DNA of 64,000 nucleotides from Cristatella mucedo (GCA_009760855.2 WPIO01000002.1:3683001-3747000), one strand, 5' to 3'. Shown: positions 10,701 to 23,244, counted from the stretch's first letter. Notes: a model not told the origin generated them from the letters alone. Made by a program: numbers and translations.

Positions 10701-13700
10701 CACATTCCGAAGAAGAAGAGTATGGGGTGGGGAGGGGTGGGTGGGGAGCATTGCGTAGCATCAGCAAAGAGTGACGAGACCTTAAGCACTTCTCTGCTTG
10801 AGCTGCAAAGTTGGGAAGCTGTAGCAGTTCGATGGACAGCGCGACGGCAGACTTTTGGCTAGCTGGCCAGGATGACGAGATTACAACACAGCACGGTCAG
10901 GGATGCTGCCGGCACAAAACGCTAGTGCTGGCAAAAAGAAGCGCTTAAACGGTGGGAATGTTTACGGCTCACGCTCGGCACCGGCAGGAAAGTACAGCTG
11001 AGGCAGAGCTAGGGTACGCTGTAAGTGACGGCCAGAAGCAGTCAGCAGCAAGAGTAGCAAGTGGAAAAAGCTCGGTAACAAAGCGCAGCCACGCTGGTGC
11101 GTGCCAGCCCCAGAGACAAGATCGGCAAAGTTATCCTCGACTGCATTCGAGAGGAAGAAACAGGAGCATTGGACTGACGCAAGCCAGAGCTGATGTGGCA
11201 AGGAGCACTTCTGGAGCAGAGTGAAGAGCAGATGTCAGAGAACAGGACAGAGCTACGGAGCTGTCCACCTACGAGGAAGCAGCGAGTCTAGTATGCACAT
11301 GGAAAGCCATCACGGAACGTCTGGTGCTACGAAGCAGCTAGTCTTACACCTAGCAAGCAGCTATGCCTTGGTATGGGGCAGACTTTGGTCTTAAACGACC
11401 CGGAGATGCAACGAATGGGACTGAATCCCATCGAAAGGCTTACATCGATGAGCCCTTAAATCACAAACATCGCCTTAATGTTGACACCTGCTCACTCACA
11501 CAACCAAATTATAGCACATATATCTCTTTCTCCATCTGCAACTCCATAGAGCCACAAAGAATTAGTGGGTGCTATGCCGGACAATTTCACTATGGTGGAC
11601 TCAAGCCTAACCGGCTTTCGAAGCATATACCGTGGCCAACAAAATCCATCTCAAGCAACAAGGAGAAAGTGGGAAGTATAGCTGAGTCAGGAGGAGAGCC
11701 GAGGAATTGAGTAGCATGGAAGCAGCAGTATAGGACGGCTGGAAATGCCATGCTCGAGTTGGCAGCAGGAGATATGATTCTGTTGCATAAGAATTGTGGA
11801 AGCAAGTTACAGTCTACTAAAATAGAGCTCAGTGATTGCTGTTCTTTTCGGAAACAATAAACAGGACATAAGAAATTATGAATGAACTAGAACTACTGTA
11901 AGACAAAACAGATCCCTTGGGAGCTACAGTAATCATTACCAGCCAATGAGGAGAGCAAATGCAAGCACAGGATCAATGGATAAGGTCAGTGCATTGGGTC
12001 AATGCACACAAGGTCAACAGACAACCGATGCCAACCAATATGGTCGGCTGTAGAAAGCCACGGTGAGACGCAAGTAGGACTGCAGGGAAGTCTGGTTGCA
12101 GCCATGGTGCATTAGCAGATAGGTTGCTTGCAGCAACAGGCACACGTAAAGTGTAAGACCAAACATGTCTGCGTAGCATCACAATCGCTCAGCCTTAATC
12201 AAGGAAACTTAGCTAAGCAGCTAAGAACGGCACTGGAGTAATTCATTAAGGGCCATCAGGTCGGTGCTATACATTGAAATGCGATCCATCGATGCCCTGC
12301 CTCAATTTGCTGAGAGTTCAGCAAGTCTCTGTACTGGATTCCGAGTCTCCAAGAAGCCTTCTGGCACAAGCTTGCGCTTTCTACAAGCTATGGAAATGCA
12401 GTTTTGACTCATCCTTGCCCCAAAAGAGGCCGAACGAAGAAGAAATCGGCGCATAGTGGTCGATCCTTGCGGCCAGACGCTCCCTGACTTCAAACGGCTG
12501 CTGCAGCTACCGCTGCAGCAGCCGTTTCAGCAGCTGCAGGTACAGCACGGCAAGCTGGCAGGAGGTGAGACAGGCTACCGAAAACAGCAAGCAAAAACAA
12601 AAGGGCAAGAAACTTACAAAGGGCGTTCAGCAGACTGCTTTTGCCAACGTTTGGCTCACCGACGATGGCGACTCGGACTCCGTCACGAAGTCTCTCACCA
12701 CGCCGGCCATCATCAAGGTGCTGGCAAATTGCACTATACAGACCTGACACCCTTTGCTGCACTACAACAAGAGATCAGCTGCAAAATGCAGCCTAGGATG
12801 TATGCACACCTCGCTCGCCTGACTGAGGCACGACTGCTGCTGCGGCGCCCAAAGAGCGCTCGCAAAAATGAGCGTTACAAATGCCTGCGCCAGCACACTG
12901 CAACAAAGACACGAGGTAGCACGGCTTCAGCGCCACACAACCTGGCAAGTGTCAACAGAGAGGGCCAACACAGCTTCATACTAGAACGAAGAAAAGAAGC
13001 AATCACCGTGATATTGTACAGTGCGAGCGTAGCAAGGTTTGTATGTTCCTTCCATACCCCACCCCCCCAGATTGCCACGAGGTAAGTGCTATGCCTTCAC
13101 CGGCTATTCCGCTTGCCTCTGTCCTACATGCCCCCCATGCTTCTTATGTAAAGCAGTAGCTAGCTCCTGCTTATGGTGAGACGTCACTCTATGCCGGTTC
13201 ACCTACGGCAGATGTGCACTGTTTAACTGCTCGTAAGCCAACTGTAGGGTTTCAGGTTGACTGGAGTGCTTTTGCCAACAGTTGGCTGCCGTCGGATGTT
13301 AAGGTCATCACGACTGCACACAGGAAAGCATTCCAGTTGCATCTACCAGCTGGGCTGGCTGGTGTGCTACCGGTCCATTTGGTTAGATGCTGGCATAAAG
13401 TGAGAGACAGAGCCAGTCCATGTAGCTTAGCAACAGGTCCTCTGACGGACATGTTGACAATACCAGAATAGAGAGTGACAATATACAGGTTAATGCAATC
13501 GACTGTTGCAGTAGAATGCTAGCAAGCTGCAGTGAGCATGGTCTATATAACCCAAAAACATCCAGCCGAAAGGCACCTGCCGGAATGTGGATGCAATTTG
13601 GCTGCCACGACTTCACATAAGCATTTCGATTCATGCCTGGGAAAATGTGGAGCAAGAGGGGCTAGATCACACTCATTCAACAAAAACGATATAAGCAGAG

Positions 13701-16700
13701 ATCGGACCTAACATAAATACCTGGAGTTCTTTTACAGGTTTTCATCGACTGTTTCACCAGGTTGCATCAACTAATCTCAAAGCACACAAGTAAATCTTGC
13801 AAGCATTGCTCAAAAATACATTTAGGGGAATTTTTCGGCATACCACCATGATGCTCTGAAATGCATGCCTGATCACGTGGGCAAAATTGTGCAAGATTCT
13901 TTAAAAAAAAATTGCATCCACATCTCAAGATGTAGCAACAAGTTTTGAGGCAACCACCTGAACTAGCTGATGACCAAAATTTGCTTTGTGTGTAAAAGCT
14001 GGTTTTACGTGCCGAAACACACCATCTAATAAAATAGAATACAGCAATCATAGCACAGGATCAATCAGGACATTTTCAGCATCAACATCAGAATACATGG
14101 AGCATACAGTTAGTTGACTGCAGGGTGAGTAGAAAACATTCAACAGAATAGAGTAAGTAGCATTGACACGAGTCTAAAAACAGAAACCACAACAAACATA
14201 CATGAATAGACCTGTATTTAAAAACCAAATGCATGGAATCTAAGAGAAACAGTAACTATGCAATTCGTGCCATAATGGCAGTCGACAACATGCACCGGAG
14301 GCAGCAGACACACGAGTGATGCTGCAGCATAGGTAAAATCAGCTGCAGCATACCCTGGTCAAGTATGCCGTCTTCAATATTCTCGTCTTCACTGAAATCA
14401 ATGTATGCTTCGACGTCTGCTGAGCTCTAAAACACGACAAGACAACCACACTCGAAGTGCCGGAATTAGACACAATAAGCAACACATGCTCAACAAACCC
14501 TTAATGCCAAGCCACTGAGTCAACTAACGAGAAACCAGTTCTTTGACGTTCTAAGCCTGATGTCCTCACCTTTTCAGCTTAGACAGTCTATGCTCAATTT
14601 TCTTCTTTGTCACAACATGCTGCAGACCAATGTGCAAACTAATGACTAATTGGCGAAAACGTTCATGCCAACACTTTATAGTACGCATGCATTTATAGTT
14701 CAATATATAAGTTATTGGCTTATATACATGCTCTACCACTGAGCTAGAATGGCTGCAAAATGTATCATTAATAAGCCTGGTTCCGGCTAAAGCATTATGG
14801 TTTCTATCGAGAACTTCACAGCTACCACTGAATTTTCTTTACTGGTATCGTTTCCTCATTCTCAAAACGAAGGTGCCGAGGAAAATCTCACAGCATCATT
14901 TTGCCAAAATGAAAATGAAGCATTCTTTACTGCTATCACTGACCTGTTACTACCTACAGGCACAGATGAGAACTACGAAACCATGGCTCACAGTTACAAG
15001 CCTGTTTGTGTGCAAATGCGTTCAAGCTGCTTTCAGATGCTATGCACTCGTCATCGATCATAGGCCAGAATCTTCGGAAGCTGATTCTACACGGCACCTC
15101 TGCTAAGTACCATATAATACCTCCTCGATGGGGGTCTAACACAATCAGGCATTCTGTCAAATCTGAGTGAAAAAACACAGATGCCGTGCGATTCAAAAAA
15201 AGGATACCAGGTAATCATTTTGACTACGGGCTGTTAAACTTTCCCTGGATAACTCCTGCTTCGTGCCGAGGCAATGATTGGCCTCTTATTCAGCCTGCTG
15301 CCCACCACTGACCTCGGTGCATGTTGAAAAGCTGTATATGCAACCATTCACCAGTTGAAATGCTTCCTTTACTGCAATCTTACATTCCTAGCAAATCATC
15401 TTGTTTACCAAGGATGCTGTAGAAGTGGTTTTTATTATTATTACCTTCAGCAGCTGCTGCCTCCAGCTACTGTACAATGTGCTGAGGTCGCCTTGTAGCT
15501 GCCTGAGTGCTTGCCGACGCTGGGCCTCTGTTTCGGCATGAATTAAGTCTGCAAGACCTTCGACTTCTGTCAAATCCAGCTTCCCATTAAGGAAGGCTCT
15601 GAAACACCATGGCGATGCATTTGCAGCTGTTAAGAGCAAAGAGAATAGACCCTGTGTGAAATCACAGCTTGCGTTATGTTCATAGTGTGTTATGTGGTTC
15701 TTATGACAGCTAATTCGACATAAAACACTTTACACTCTAAATCTCATGAACAACAAAGAAACATAACGTGCCTTCTTGAGATTTCCCGGTCATTTGTACA
15801 TGCCTCTCGACTAGACCAGCTAGAAGCGCCGACTTTCTCCTCGTGTTATGGCTTTTGTTCAGCAGAGACTAGCACGAGCTGTGGACTCAAGTCAACAAAA
15901 GGCATCTTTGTACTGTCTTAGCGTTTACTTGCAGTCACGAAATTAATGGCTACGTCCGCACTGTGTACAGCTACGTTAGAGAGTCGATGTGGAGCCAGTA
16001 AATATGCTGGCTAGTGGCTACTTCGCATGATAAAAGGCACATAAACGTTGACAGCTTTGACATGGTCGCAGCCCCCTCCGTGGCAAAATTAAGCCTACAT
16101 CTGCTAAAGCACAATCAATGAGCACGATCAAACAAGAAAAGGTATAACCAAGTTACTTTCTGCTATCGTACAATTTTTTAAAGCACCCAAGTCACAACAT
16201 TATTCATAAGTATATTTGCAATCTTAGCCACAGTATTAAGATAGGAATGTGGTGCTTCACACGGCATGGGAATGATGGTTCACTTCAAAGCAGCTGATGG
16301 ACCTTTGAAGCAAAGAAGCATTTCATAACCCTTTTTAGTTTATAATTCAGGCATGTTTACAGGCTGGTAGAGCGATTGAGAAAAGAGAGCCAAGAAGTAT
16401 GCTATCTGAAGAATCTGGCTTGAACCGACTGACCACTCAAGGAACTGCCACTTCTGCATGGTGGAACCTTTCAAAAGCCCTTTAAACAGAACACGCCCCC
16501 ATCATACATCTGCACATTACCTCTTCCATCGCCCCAGTGCCACTCTTCTGATGACATGACCTCCCACCCTCACCCCTTTGGAGAGGAATCAGCTATCTTT
16601 AGGAGAGAGCAGCAAGTCAGACAGCAATGAAGATATTGCAGATCCAGATTCTAATTTCACGATGAGACTGACAAGAGAAAGCCATACTTCTGCAACCAGA

Positions 16701-19700
16701 ATGATCTCAACGATCTGATCAGTGACCTTGATCTTACCAAGTCTAATGCTCAGCCCCTGACCTCGAGGCTCAAGAAGTGAAACTTATTGGATAAAGGTGT
16801 TAAAGCGACAGATTATATAAAGCTCTACTAACTTTTCAGTCGGCTAAATGGTTTTCCCTTCTAAAATAACATGGCCGGTCTAATCGAGGTTATAGGAATC
16901 ACCTGTAAACCAATTGAATGCCACTTACTAATAGAAAACTCATCCATGAGCGCCAAAGCCATGCTGCTTTATGGCTGGAATAAGTATTAATCTTTCTCTA
17001 AGGCTCACTCTCTACAACTCAAAGAGGATAACACCAAAGTAACCTGTCGCTGATTGCTTGGAATAATGGCGATTATCGCTTCGAGGTCATAGGACACTTC
17101 AAATTGGCATAATTCCTGATGGAACTTGGAGGCGGTTTCGTGGAGTCTCTGTTTTTCTTTGCCTATGAGACAGCCTCGACAGTAAGGCACACTATCACCA
17201 GAGAAAAAGGATACAGCCGACCGAGTTCTCTGTAGAAGCGAACCGAATCAAGTGAGAGCATCCGCCTGACAGTCGGAAGGTGCTGATACCACACCAATCC
17301 ACGTTAATTTAGGCATCAACAAGCAATTTTTCGAGGCTCTGGACAATGAGCTGGCATCTTTCAACTACCTCCAACATCTCTTTCTACAGCTATCAGAGGC
17401 ATAGATCAAAGCTGGTATATTTGTTGGACGACACATAAAAGAGATCAAAAGAGTTCAACGACAAGAGGTCGAATAGTACAGACAAAGCCCGAAACAGTTT
17501 CGTTGCAGTCGTCCACGGCTGCACGTTGTGGGCAAATGCAAGATTGAAAACTATGGGCAGCTGGTTCAGGCTCTCCTAGTATGCCAAAATCAGACTCAGA
17601 ACAACCCTTAAAGTCCACATCCTTCATTCCTTGATGCTGAGCACGACAAATTCAAGGAGAACAAAGGAGCATACTCACAGAAGTAAGGTGAGTGCTTTCA
17701 TCTGGATATACTAGACTTTGACCGGTTACCATAGATAGTACAAGAAAAACACGACGAGGGAATATGTTTAAGACTCCATCGATAATGTGGTTTGTGCTAT
17801 AAAGAATCTAAAATTTAAATCTAAAAACCTCATTTCTGAATAATTCCGAGAGGTAATTTTTGTATGACTTTTGAATTGAATAGATAACTTTGATTCAATT
17901 ACTGTTCTCTCTGACTAAATAAGAACCACTATACAAGAATTTGACAGCGTTCTTTTAAGGAATGAATTTATTTCAAGTTAATTACTCCTTTGTCACGTAA
18001 GCAGAGTTTTGTAGGGAATCATAGCCATTTCTATACTTCTGATGCAAAGGCATTTACGAAATATCACTTCCTAACAAGGGCCAAATATTGTGTTACACAG
18101 TGTGTAATCAAAGTGAACCCAGAATTAATGGTCTCAATAACGGAAACAACGATCGCAAACTCTAATAAGAAGTGTAACCTGGTACCTGATAACTTCTAGA
18201 CTTGTTGGTGAGCTATTTAGCATTTGGTGCACACAAGATTAACATGGAAGCCTGGGTGTGGCTTTGTTAGACTCTCAAGATTCCCTGCACTAAAGTTAGA
18301 TCTTAATAGTGAGGTAAAAAGCATGATTTTCTGGGGCAGTACGAGGTCAATTTTTTACTCTGGCTTGGGCTTCACACCTAGTTCTCTATTGTTATTTGCA
18401 TTTGCCAAGGCTTTCCGGCTTTGTAGTTTGCAAACGATAGGAGTGATGACTCTTGGGTGCACACACAGACACGGCTATCAGGCATAAGTCTCAATGCACG
18501 TACGGCCACGAGTCTTGAGTCCAAGCTAGAAACAGACCAAGGAGTGCGCTTTTCTAGTGGCAACTCACAAACAATGCAAACCGAGGTCGAGCGGTGGCAG
18601 AAGCAGCTGGCAAGGGGCAGCTTTGAGGCAGAGTTGCAGCAATCGGCAGACTGGCCGGAGAGAGCTGGCACAGGCGCTGCTCACCTCTTCGTGAATTCGC
18701 CAGGCTCTGCATGCCTGAAGTTCTCACCGAGCTGGCCCAGGGCACCGAGTACGGCTGTCACCACGGCTGCTCCACCGTGCACGTGGAACTCGCAGCAGTC
18801 CTCTCCAGTGAAGCTGGCTGGCGCTGAAAAAAATTACACATCCTGCAGAAATATCACAACAGCGAGGCATGTGACTGACGTTATGAAAAAGATGCCCACT
18901 TGTCCATGATAATCGGACTTTCCAAAACTAGCGAAGCTCTGATAGTGAAGCCAGGCCAAGGCACAGCTCGGCTAGCAGCGTTGCGACTTACATGCCCACA
19001 AATAGCTTCCGGAATGGACCGACCTAGTAGGATGGTGGTCGGAGCAGCTGCTGTTGCTGAAGGAAGCCGACCCACTTTTAGGTGACGGGACAGCATAACG
19101 AGCAAATGGAATCGCTGCACAAAGGGCGCAGCACTAGTGACTATAGGCAACATCAAGAGGAAAGTACTGGAACATTGGGCACAGGGTTACTGGACGGACA
19201 TTACAATTATACAGCCGCACCACATAAACTGGTGCAACACAGCTTTGCAGTGTGTGCAACAAGACTTCAGCATCACACTTTTGACTCGGGTTAAAGAATT
19301 ATGATAAAGGCACATACGGTACACGAGCCAAATCAGGAGCTGGTTCCACAACGACAAACGGTATCCAGCATGCAATGGCACATGTAGCCAGGTAAGGACA
19401 TAGAAAGACCTTCAGGTTAGTCGACTAAGAGCTAATGGCAAAGCTAAGTTTAATGAGTAAATCCCAAGCGCTGAAACTTAGATCCTTAAGTCGCGTTAGG
19501 AATGCATAGTCTCATTGTAGAACTTGAAAGTGATGGGGCATTGGATGCATTTGATACCTACATATATCAAGAACTCAATCTCAATTCAGGTGCTTCACAA
19601 ATGCCACGGGGCTCGAGCCCACGACCTCGGCCATCAAATACATTCACCTCGACCTTAGTCGAGGTGGGTGCCTTAACAACAGGGCCATATCTTACCAACA

Positions 19701-20100
19701 CAAATGGCTGTCAAGTTGAGCTATCTCAAGGCTACAACAACACAGCAGATCTATTTGACCACGAAGGGGCTGGCAAACAGATTGCGTAAGGAATAGAATA
19801 AAATGAATCAAAATGGCCGCAGCCTTGAGCGCACTTCGAGTTCACACCTGGAAACCACAGCACCAAGCCCTGGTCGAGTATCTCTGATGTCACCGGATGC
19901 ACGAGCCGCTTGAGAGTGGCTTGGCGAGGGGCCGGCAGCGACTCGAACCGTCCGACCTTGTGCACGGCTAGGTGAGCGCTCGGACCGGACACCCGGATCA
20001 CGGTGACGCCGCACTTCCCGTGCCCGCTGGCGCTGGCGAAAATCGTCGAGCACGGGCTGGCAGCGGCCGTGCTCAGCTTTCGCGCTGCTCGCGCGAGCAT
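7483..20100 (-). CDS. GTPBP3: tRNA modification GTPase GTPBP3, mitochondrial (8 exons)
   Basis: MnmE/TrmE-family GTPase that, with MTO1, makes the taurinomethyl group on wobble uridine of mitochondrial tRNAs. The CDS joins 20100-19848, 18823-18685, 15598-15445, 14426-14354, 12743-12618, 10311-10146, 8691-8302 and 7714-7483. All introns are GT-AG with consistent phases. It totals 1533 nt, 510 residues; the human protein is about 490. The N terminus [15 protein letters not shown] is rich in Arg, Ala and Ser, like a mitochondrial presequence, followed by the MnmE N-terminal folate-binding domain, helical domain, G domain (G1 GEPNVGKS 235-242, G2 TTRD 262-265, G3 DTAG 282-285, G4 NKID 373-376) and the C-terminal FCIGK with its conserved Cys. 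No frameshift or stop. Relative to human, about six residues are missing at the exon 4-5 junction. Intact and very probably functional. Confidence 0.96.
8185..8215. repeat. (ATT)n microsatellite in GTPBP3 intron 7
   Basis: Short ATT run in what would be the intron between exons 7 and 8. It may be an isolated LINE-A-type tail, but no LINE sequence adjoins it. Confidence 0.6.
8302..8691 (-). CDS. GTPBP3: GTPBP3 exon 7
   Basis: The longest exon, 390 nt. Encodes [10 protein letters not shown], the variable G-domain segment and [10 protein letters not shown] (G4). I chose donor at|gtgagt over the earlier aag|gttaag because only the former joins exon 8 in frame (KVKRI-CGN). Confidence 0.94.
9019..9104. 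repeat. Imperfect palindrome in GTPBP3 intron 6
   Basis: About 85 bp reads nearly the same on both strands: atattcaattcctta on the left pairs with taggaactgaatat on the right, and ttataattcaagaacc pairs with ggttccagaattataa. The centre is ttataattataa. It would fold into a long AT-rich hairpin, perhaps a MITE remnant. Confidence 0.75.
9859..9887. repeat. (CA)n microsatellite
   Basis: Short CA run with more interrupted CA-rich sequence to about 9935, in GTPBP3 intron 6. Confidence 0.8.
10146..10311 (-). CDS. GTPBP3: GTPBP3 exon 6
   Basis: Encodes switch regions: [15 protein letters not shown] (G2) and VCDTAGLRE (G3), then [11 protein letters not shown]. Acceptor ctgtag, donor cg|gtacgt, phases 1 and 2. 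Confidence 0.96.
11519..11805 (-). mobile_element. LINE-B 3' end in GTPBP3 intron 5
   Basis: Minus-orientation copy of the LINE-B end ('tctccatctgcaactccata', 'cctaaccggctttcg', 'ggagaaagtgggaagtatag'). It corresponds to the C-terminal codons and 3' UTR seen at 43345-43740. It lies in the same orientation as GTPBP3. Confidence 0.8.
12618..12743 (-). CDS. GTPBP3: GTPBP3 exon 5
   Basis: Encodes the end of the helical domain and the start of the G domain, with P-loop [14 protein letters not shown]. Acceptor gtgtcag, donor ctt t|gtaagt. A purine-containing acceptor tract makes this 5' boundary the least certain of the gene. Confidence 0.88.
14354..14426 (-). CDS. GTPBP3: GTPBP3 exon 4
   Basis: A 73-nt exon encoding [20 protein letters not shown], the family's short helical-domain motif (AxIDFxED). 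Acceptor ttttag, donor cagg|gtatgc, ends in phase 1. Confidence 0.93.
15445..15598 (-). CDS. GTPBP3: GTPBP3 exon 3
   Basis: Encodes [20 protein letters not shown] and the following [10 protein letters not shown] helix, strongly conserved in the family. The acceptor is tgtttcag. The donor is aag|gtaataataat, an (ATT)n run on the plus strand. Ends in phase 0. Confidence 0.95.
16620..17790 (+). mobile_element. Decayed transposon-like coding region with C-x2-C core, copy 1
   Basis: In shifting plus-strand frames with many stops one can read [66 protein letters not shown] and [13 protein letters not shown]. These are the conserved blocks, in order, of a repetitive protein family common in invertebrate genomes that has an RNase H-like core with a C-x2-C and WDSR motif. 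I think it transposon-derived, but cannot name the superfamily. It lies antisense in GTPBP3 intron 2 and is clearly dead. Confidence 0.65.
18685..18823 (-). CDS. GTPBP3: GTPBP3 exon 2
   Basis: Acceptor tttttcag, donor ag|gtgagc. Encodes the hallmark [15 protein letters not shown] and EPGEFTKR of the N-terminal domain that binds the one-carbon folate cofactor. Ends in phase 2. Confidence 0.95.
19565..19700 (-). mobile_element. SINE-A, minus orientation, GTPBP3 intron 1
   Basis: Starts (as tail) at 'gaactcaatctcaattcagg' and continues through 'ggggctcgagcccacgacct' (B-box region) to 'gtgggtgccttaac'. The head carries the same roughly 40-bp block with 'atcaaatacattcacctcga' seen at 26880 and 2390, a SINE-A subtype. 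Confidence 0.7.
19848..20100 (-). CDS. GTPBP3: GTPBP3 exon 1
   Basis: Starts at ATG 20100 and encodes the presequence and first part of the MnmE N-terminal domain ([14 protein letters not shown]). The donor is cag|gtgtga and the exon ends in phase 1 after LVLWFP. It is distinctly GC-rich compared with its surroundings, as is common for first exons. Confidence 0.94.
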
Positions 20101-20535
20101 GGCCGTTCGAGCGGGTGGCTACAAACAGCACAGATATGAGCTGACGTGTAAGAGGACCAAAGGGACAGGCCACGACAAACACATGGTCTGAGCCGCGAGA
20201 GCAGTGCAATGTCGAGATGCAAATCAGGCTCCCCACTCAACTGTCGAGGCAGCGGCAAGTGTGTCAGCGATGTGAGACTTGTGATATGATTCAAAGGTTA
20301 AGTATTGTGACAGCCTCTTATCGTGCAGACAACAGACGATGCAGTTTGACCGGAGCTTATCATCTGATGCCAGCTAGTTGCAGACGCCAGCTGCGTGGAT
20401 GAGCTGTGCCCTTCAACAGCAGCACAGCCACGAGGTGGGAGAGCAGAGCCATATTAAATCGGTCGGTCGGAGAATATCTGGCACTACCTGTGCAATAACG
20501 GGCTTACAGGTGGGCAAAACTGCAGTTAGGCTTTC
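20101..20535. other. Upstream flank of GTPBP3
   Basis: Should hold the GTPBP3 promoter and 5' UTR. I can see no TATA box or clear initiator, and no divergent gene. GC content stays fairly high to about 20250. Confidence 0.3.
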
Positions 20536-20725
20536 TGTCGTGAACTTCCCAATTGCCACATCGCACCACTTCTCACCGACCTAAACCGACTCCAATCAAG
20601 CAGCTTATCGACTTAAAGGTTAAGTCTCTCACTTTCAGGTACCTTCATGCCTTCGCTACGGCCTATATATCTGAACTACTTCCAATCAGGCTAGGCATCG
20701 TACCGGATTGTGGCAGATTCTAAAC
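20535..20725 (+). mobile_element. LINE-A ORF2 C-terminal fragment
   Basis: Degenerate plus-strand match to the LINE-A C-terminal region: NCHIAPLLTDLNRL followed by ...SLTFRYLHAFATAYISEL, corresponding to 'CHITPLLADLHWLP...TFRSLHS' at 5920-6020. One frame change and both ends missing. Confidence 0.75.
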
Positions 20726-20739
20726 AAAAGAGCGGTGGC

Positions 20740-21770
20740 TACCGATTACTAAATTCATCAAATAGTGCTATCATGCCTATTTCGGATGCAAACATGGAGA
20801 TCAGGATAAGACTTGGGCACCACATATGGTGTGCAAGCCATATCTCGAAAATTTAAGAAAATGGTTTTAAGGTCAAAGCAAATGCATGTCATTTGGAGTA
20901 TCGATAATTTGGAGAGAACCAACTGACCATGTTTCGGATTTTTATTTCTATATCACTGGCTTCAGCAAGAAGAATAAGTATAAAACTGAGTATACAAATC
21001 TACTGTCAGCCTTGCGACCTGTATCGAACCGTGATGATGTCAGAGTTCCTGTTCCACTTGATGATAGATTGACTGACGGCTATTCGAGTTCAAGTGTAAA
21101 ATGAAAAATGAATACAATAAATAAACAAAATACAGACATGAAAAAAACAAAACAATTCAAATGAAAATGTTGACGACAACTCTGATGCTGTTGATGTTCC
21201 AACACCTAAACTAATTTCACAATCTGATCTTGATGACTTCGTCAGCATTGACATGCTCAAAGATTCGGCTGAACTCCTTGGTTCTAGATTAAAAGAGAGA
21301 CATTTTCTTGCGCCACAGGTAATATATTTTTTGTTTTTACATTTTTGATATATTTGTTGTATAGACATCATGAAAGAGTTTCTTCATTTTTTCGACAAAG
21401 GGTTCACTAGTCTGTTGCAGCAACATTGAAGGTCTCGCTAATTAAATGGAAAAGTGCTATGATCGAGCTGAGTGAAGATAAAGCGGCACTTGGCAGCAGA
21501 AGGGGTGTTAGAATAATTTTTCTAAACTCTCACCTTGACTATTTCCCACTAAATTTAGGAGTACTCAGCGAGGAACATGATGAGAGGTTCCATCAGTACA
21601 TATGTGAAATGGAGCATAGATATCAAGGTCACTGAAATGTTAACATGATGGCCGATTATTGTTGGAACTTGAACTGCCACAACCCAGCTGCTGAGCATAG
21701 CAGAAAGTCGCGGAAGAGGCAGTTTAAAAGCATTTGACTAAACGAAGGAAGACATGCTTAAATTGTACAT
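20740..21770 (+). mobile_element. Decayed transposon-like coding region, copy 2 (both ends of protein)
   Basis: The N-terminal block is open at 20886-21104 (FGVSIIWREPTDHVSDFYFY, then LLSALRPVSNRDD). Further on come LISQSDLDDFVSIDMLKDSA and GSRLKERHFLAP (about 21205-21310). Then the C-terminal block FLNSHLDYFPLNLGVLSEEH, MEHRYQGH, MMADYCWNL and AAEHSRKSRKR (about 21505-21735). The central catalytic part is deleted between about 21330 and 21430. Same family as 16620-17790 and 33170-34140, joined here in order. Confidence 0.7.
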
Positions 21771-22179
21771 GACCTATATGCTGTTGCGATTAAACGACAG
21801 TGAAACTTTATGTATTGCATGTGCAAGTATTGTAAAATAAAAATTCAAATTATTGAACATCCTTATGTGCTGGGTTAAAACGAGTTACAGATTCCGAAAG
21901 AGCATCTCAAAAAATAGATTGAAAACAATTGAAAAACAATTTCCATTTGCAGGCCAGTGCTCTCAGATGGGCATGTGAATAAAAAATGTTCCTTTGACTG
22001 TAAAACATCAATGGCCTTGGCAACATTAAACTGCGGCTACCTGCAAAACTTAACAGCAACTGCTGAAATGCACGGTGTTCTACACCAGTAACCTTTCAAA
22101 GAAGATATGCAATTGCCCTACGAAAACCGTCAAGAAACCAAGCCATAGTGCTTTTAGCACCTGAGAATCACAGCTAGAA

Positions 22180-22282
22180 TGTCCTAACAGCTTTATATAC
22201 ACTATCTGTAAAGTGCCTAGAAATAGATTCAGTTCTCTGAGGGCGCAATAAAAATGTATTTTTATTAATATTATTATTATTA
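22180..22282 (+). mobile_element. LINE-A 3' tail fragment
   Basis: 'gtaaagtgcctagaaatag...ttctctgagggcgc' followed by an interrupted (ATT)n tail. Only the last 100 bp of the element remains. Confidence 0.75.
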
Positions 22283-22294
22283 AAAGTCTGGTAT

Positions 22295-22465
22295 AAATAA
22301 AAAATACTAGCTGATTCAACAACCTTTTTGTATAGCGACAGAAAAGCCTTTAAGGCTATCACCACCGCTTGCAGCTGCAATAAAGGATCGCCCACTGCAG
22401 CATTCGAACCAACAACCTCGGGACCCAGGTCGATCCATTTGGGACAGCTGAGAGTATAGTAACGA
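22295..22465 (-). mobile_element. SINE-B, minus orientation
   Basis: Reads 'ctgattcaacaaccttttt', 'gctatcaccaccgcttgcag', 'aaaggatcgcccactgcag' and 'ttcgaacc' (B-box complement). Matches plus-orientation SINE-B at 25762-26430. The tRNA-like head is partly eroded. Confidence 0.7.
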
Positions 22466-23139
22466 TATACCAAAAAACACAAACTAGCTGCAAAACTATT
22501 CAGTAGACACATGACTATATACTATTATACAATATGAGTTTAAACTGATCCATGTCCGAACATCAGGGAGGTGAATGCATTTTGCATAAACATACATATG
22601 CCGGTTCCAAAATGCGCACTCGCATACACTTACGGGTATGTAAGGATCCAGCTCCGACAAATAAGTGATCCGAAAATCAGCAGTCACCCAAAAAAGCTCG
22701 ATTACAAGAGTAGCCGGAAGTGTTATGTCTGTACCATAACAGTTGGAATATTGATCAGCGATACCTATGCTGCATAATTGCATCATGGAAAAATGTAACT
22801 ATTACTGCACTCCCCAATTAGCAGGTAGTGTGACAACAACCAAAGACTGCTATTGGTCAAACTGATCACATACACCAAGAGAATGGATACCTGCATGGGT
22901 AGCAGGCAGCATGCATACAACAAAGAGATGGCTGTTTAAAACCAAGAAATATTTAGCGAACGAAATAAACAAGGGAGTGAGGGGTTGGAAAAGCTAACCG
23001 TATTGTGTAAGCGTGTGCCATCCGTAGAGTAGATCAGTAATATTGAATGATAGCAATCGTAACAATAAGTCCTTTGCATAGCAACTAAAGAGAGTGCTGT
23101 CACTGTGCATGTTATATATATAACCATATTGGCATGCTT

Positions 23140-23222
23140 CCACTATAGCTTCTGCAAAGTGCCTAGAAAGAGGCTGAGCTCTTTAAAGGCAGTACACAAA
23201 TGTCTTTATTATTATTGTTAAT
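23140..23222 (+). mobile_element. LINE-A 3' tail fragment
   Basis: 'gcaaagtgcctagaaagagg' and an (ATT)n tail at 23203-23220. Severely truncated. Confidence 0.6.
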
Positions 23223-23244
23223 GACAGTGTTGCAACGTTAACGA

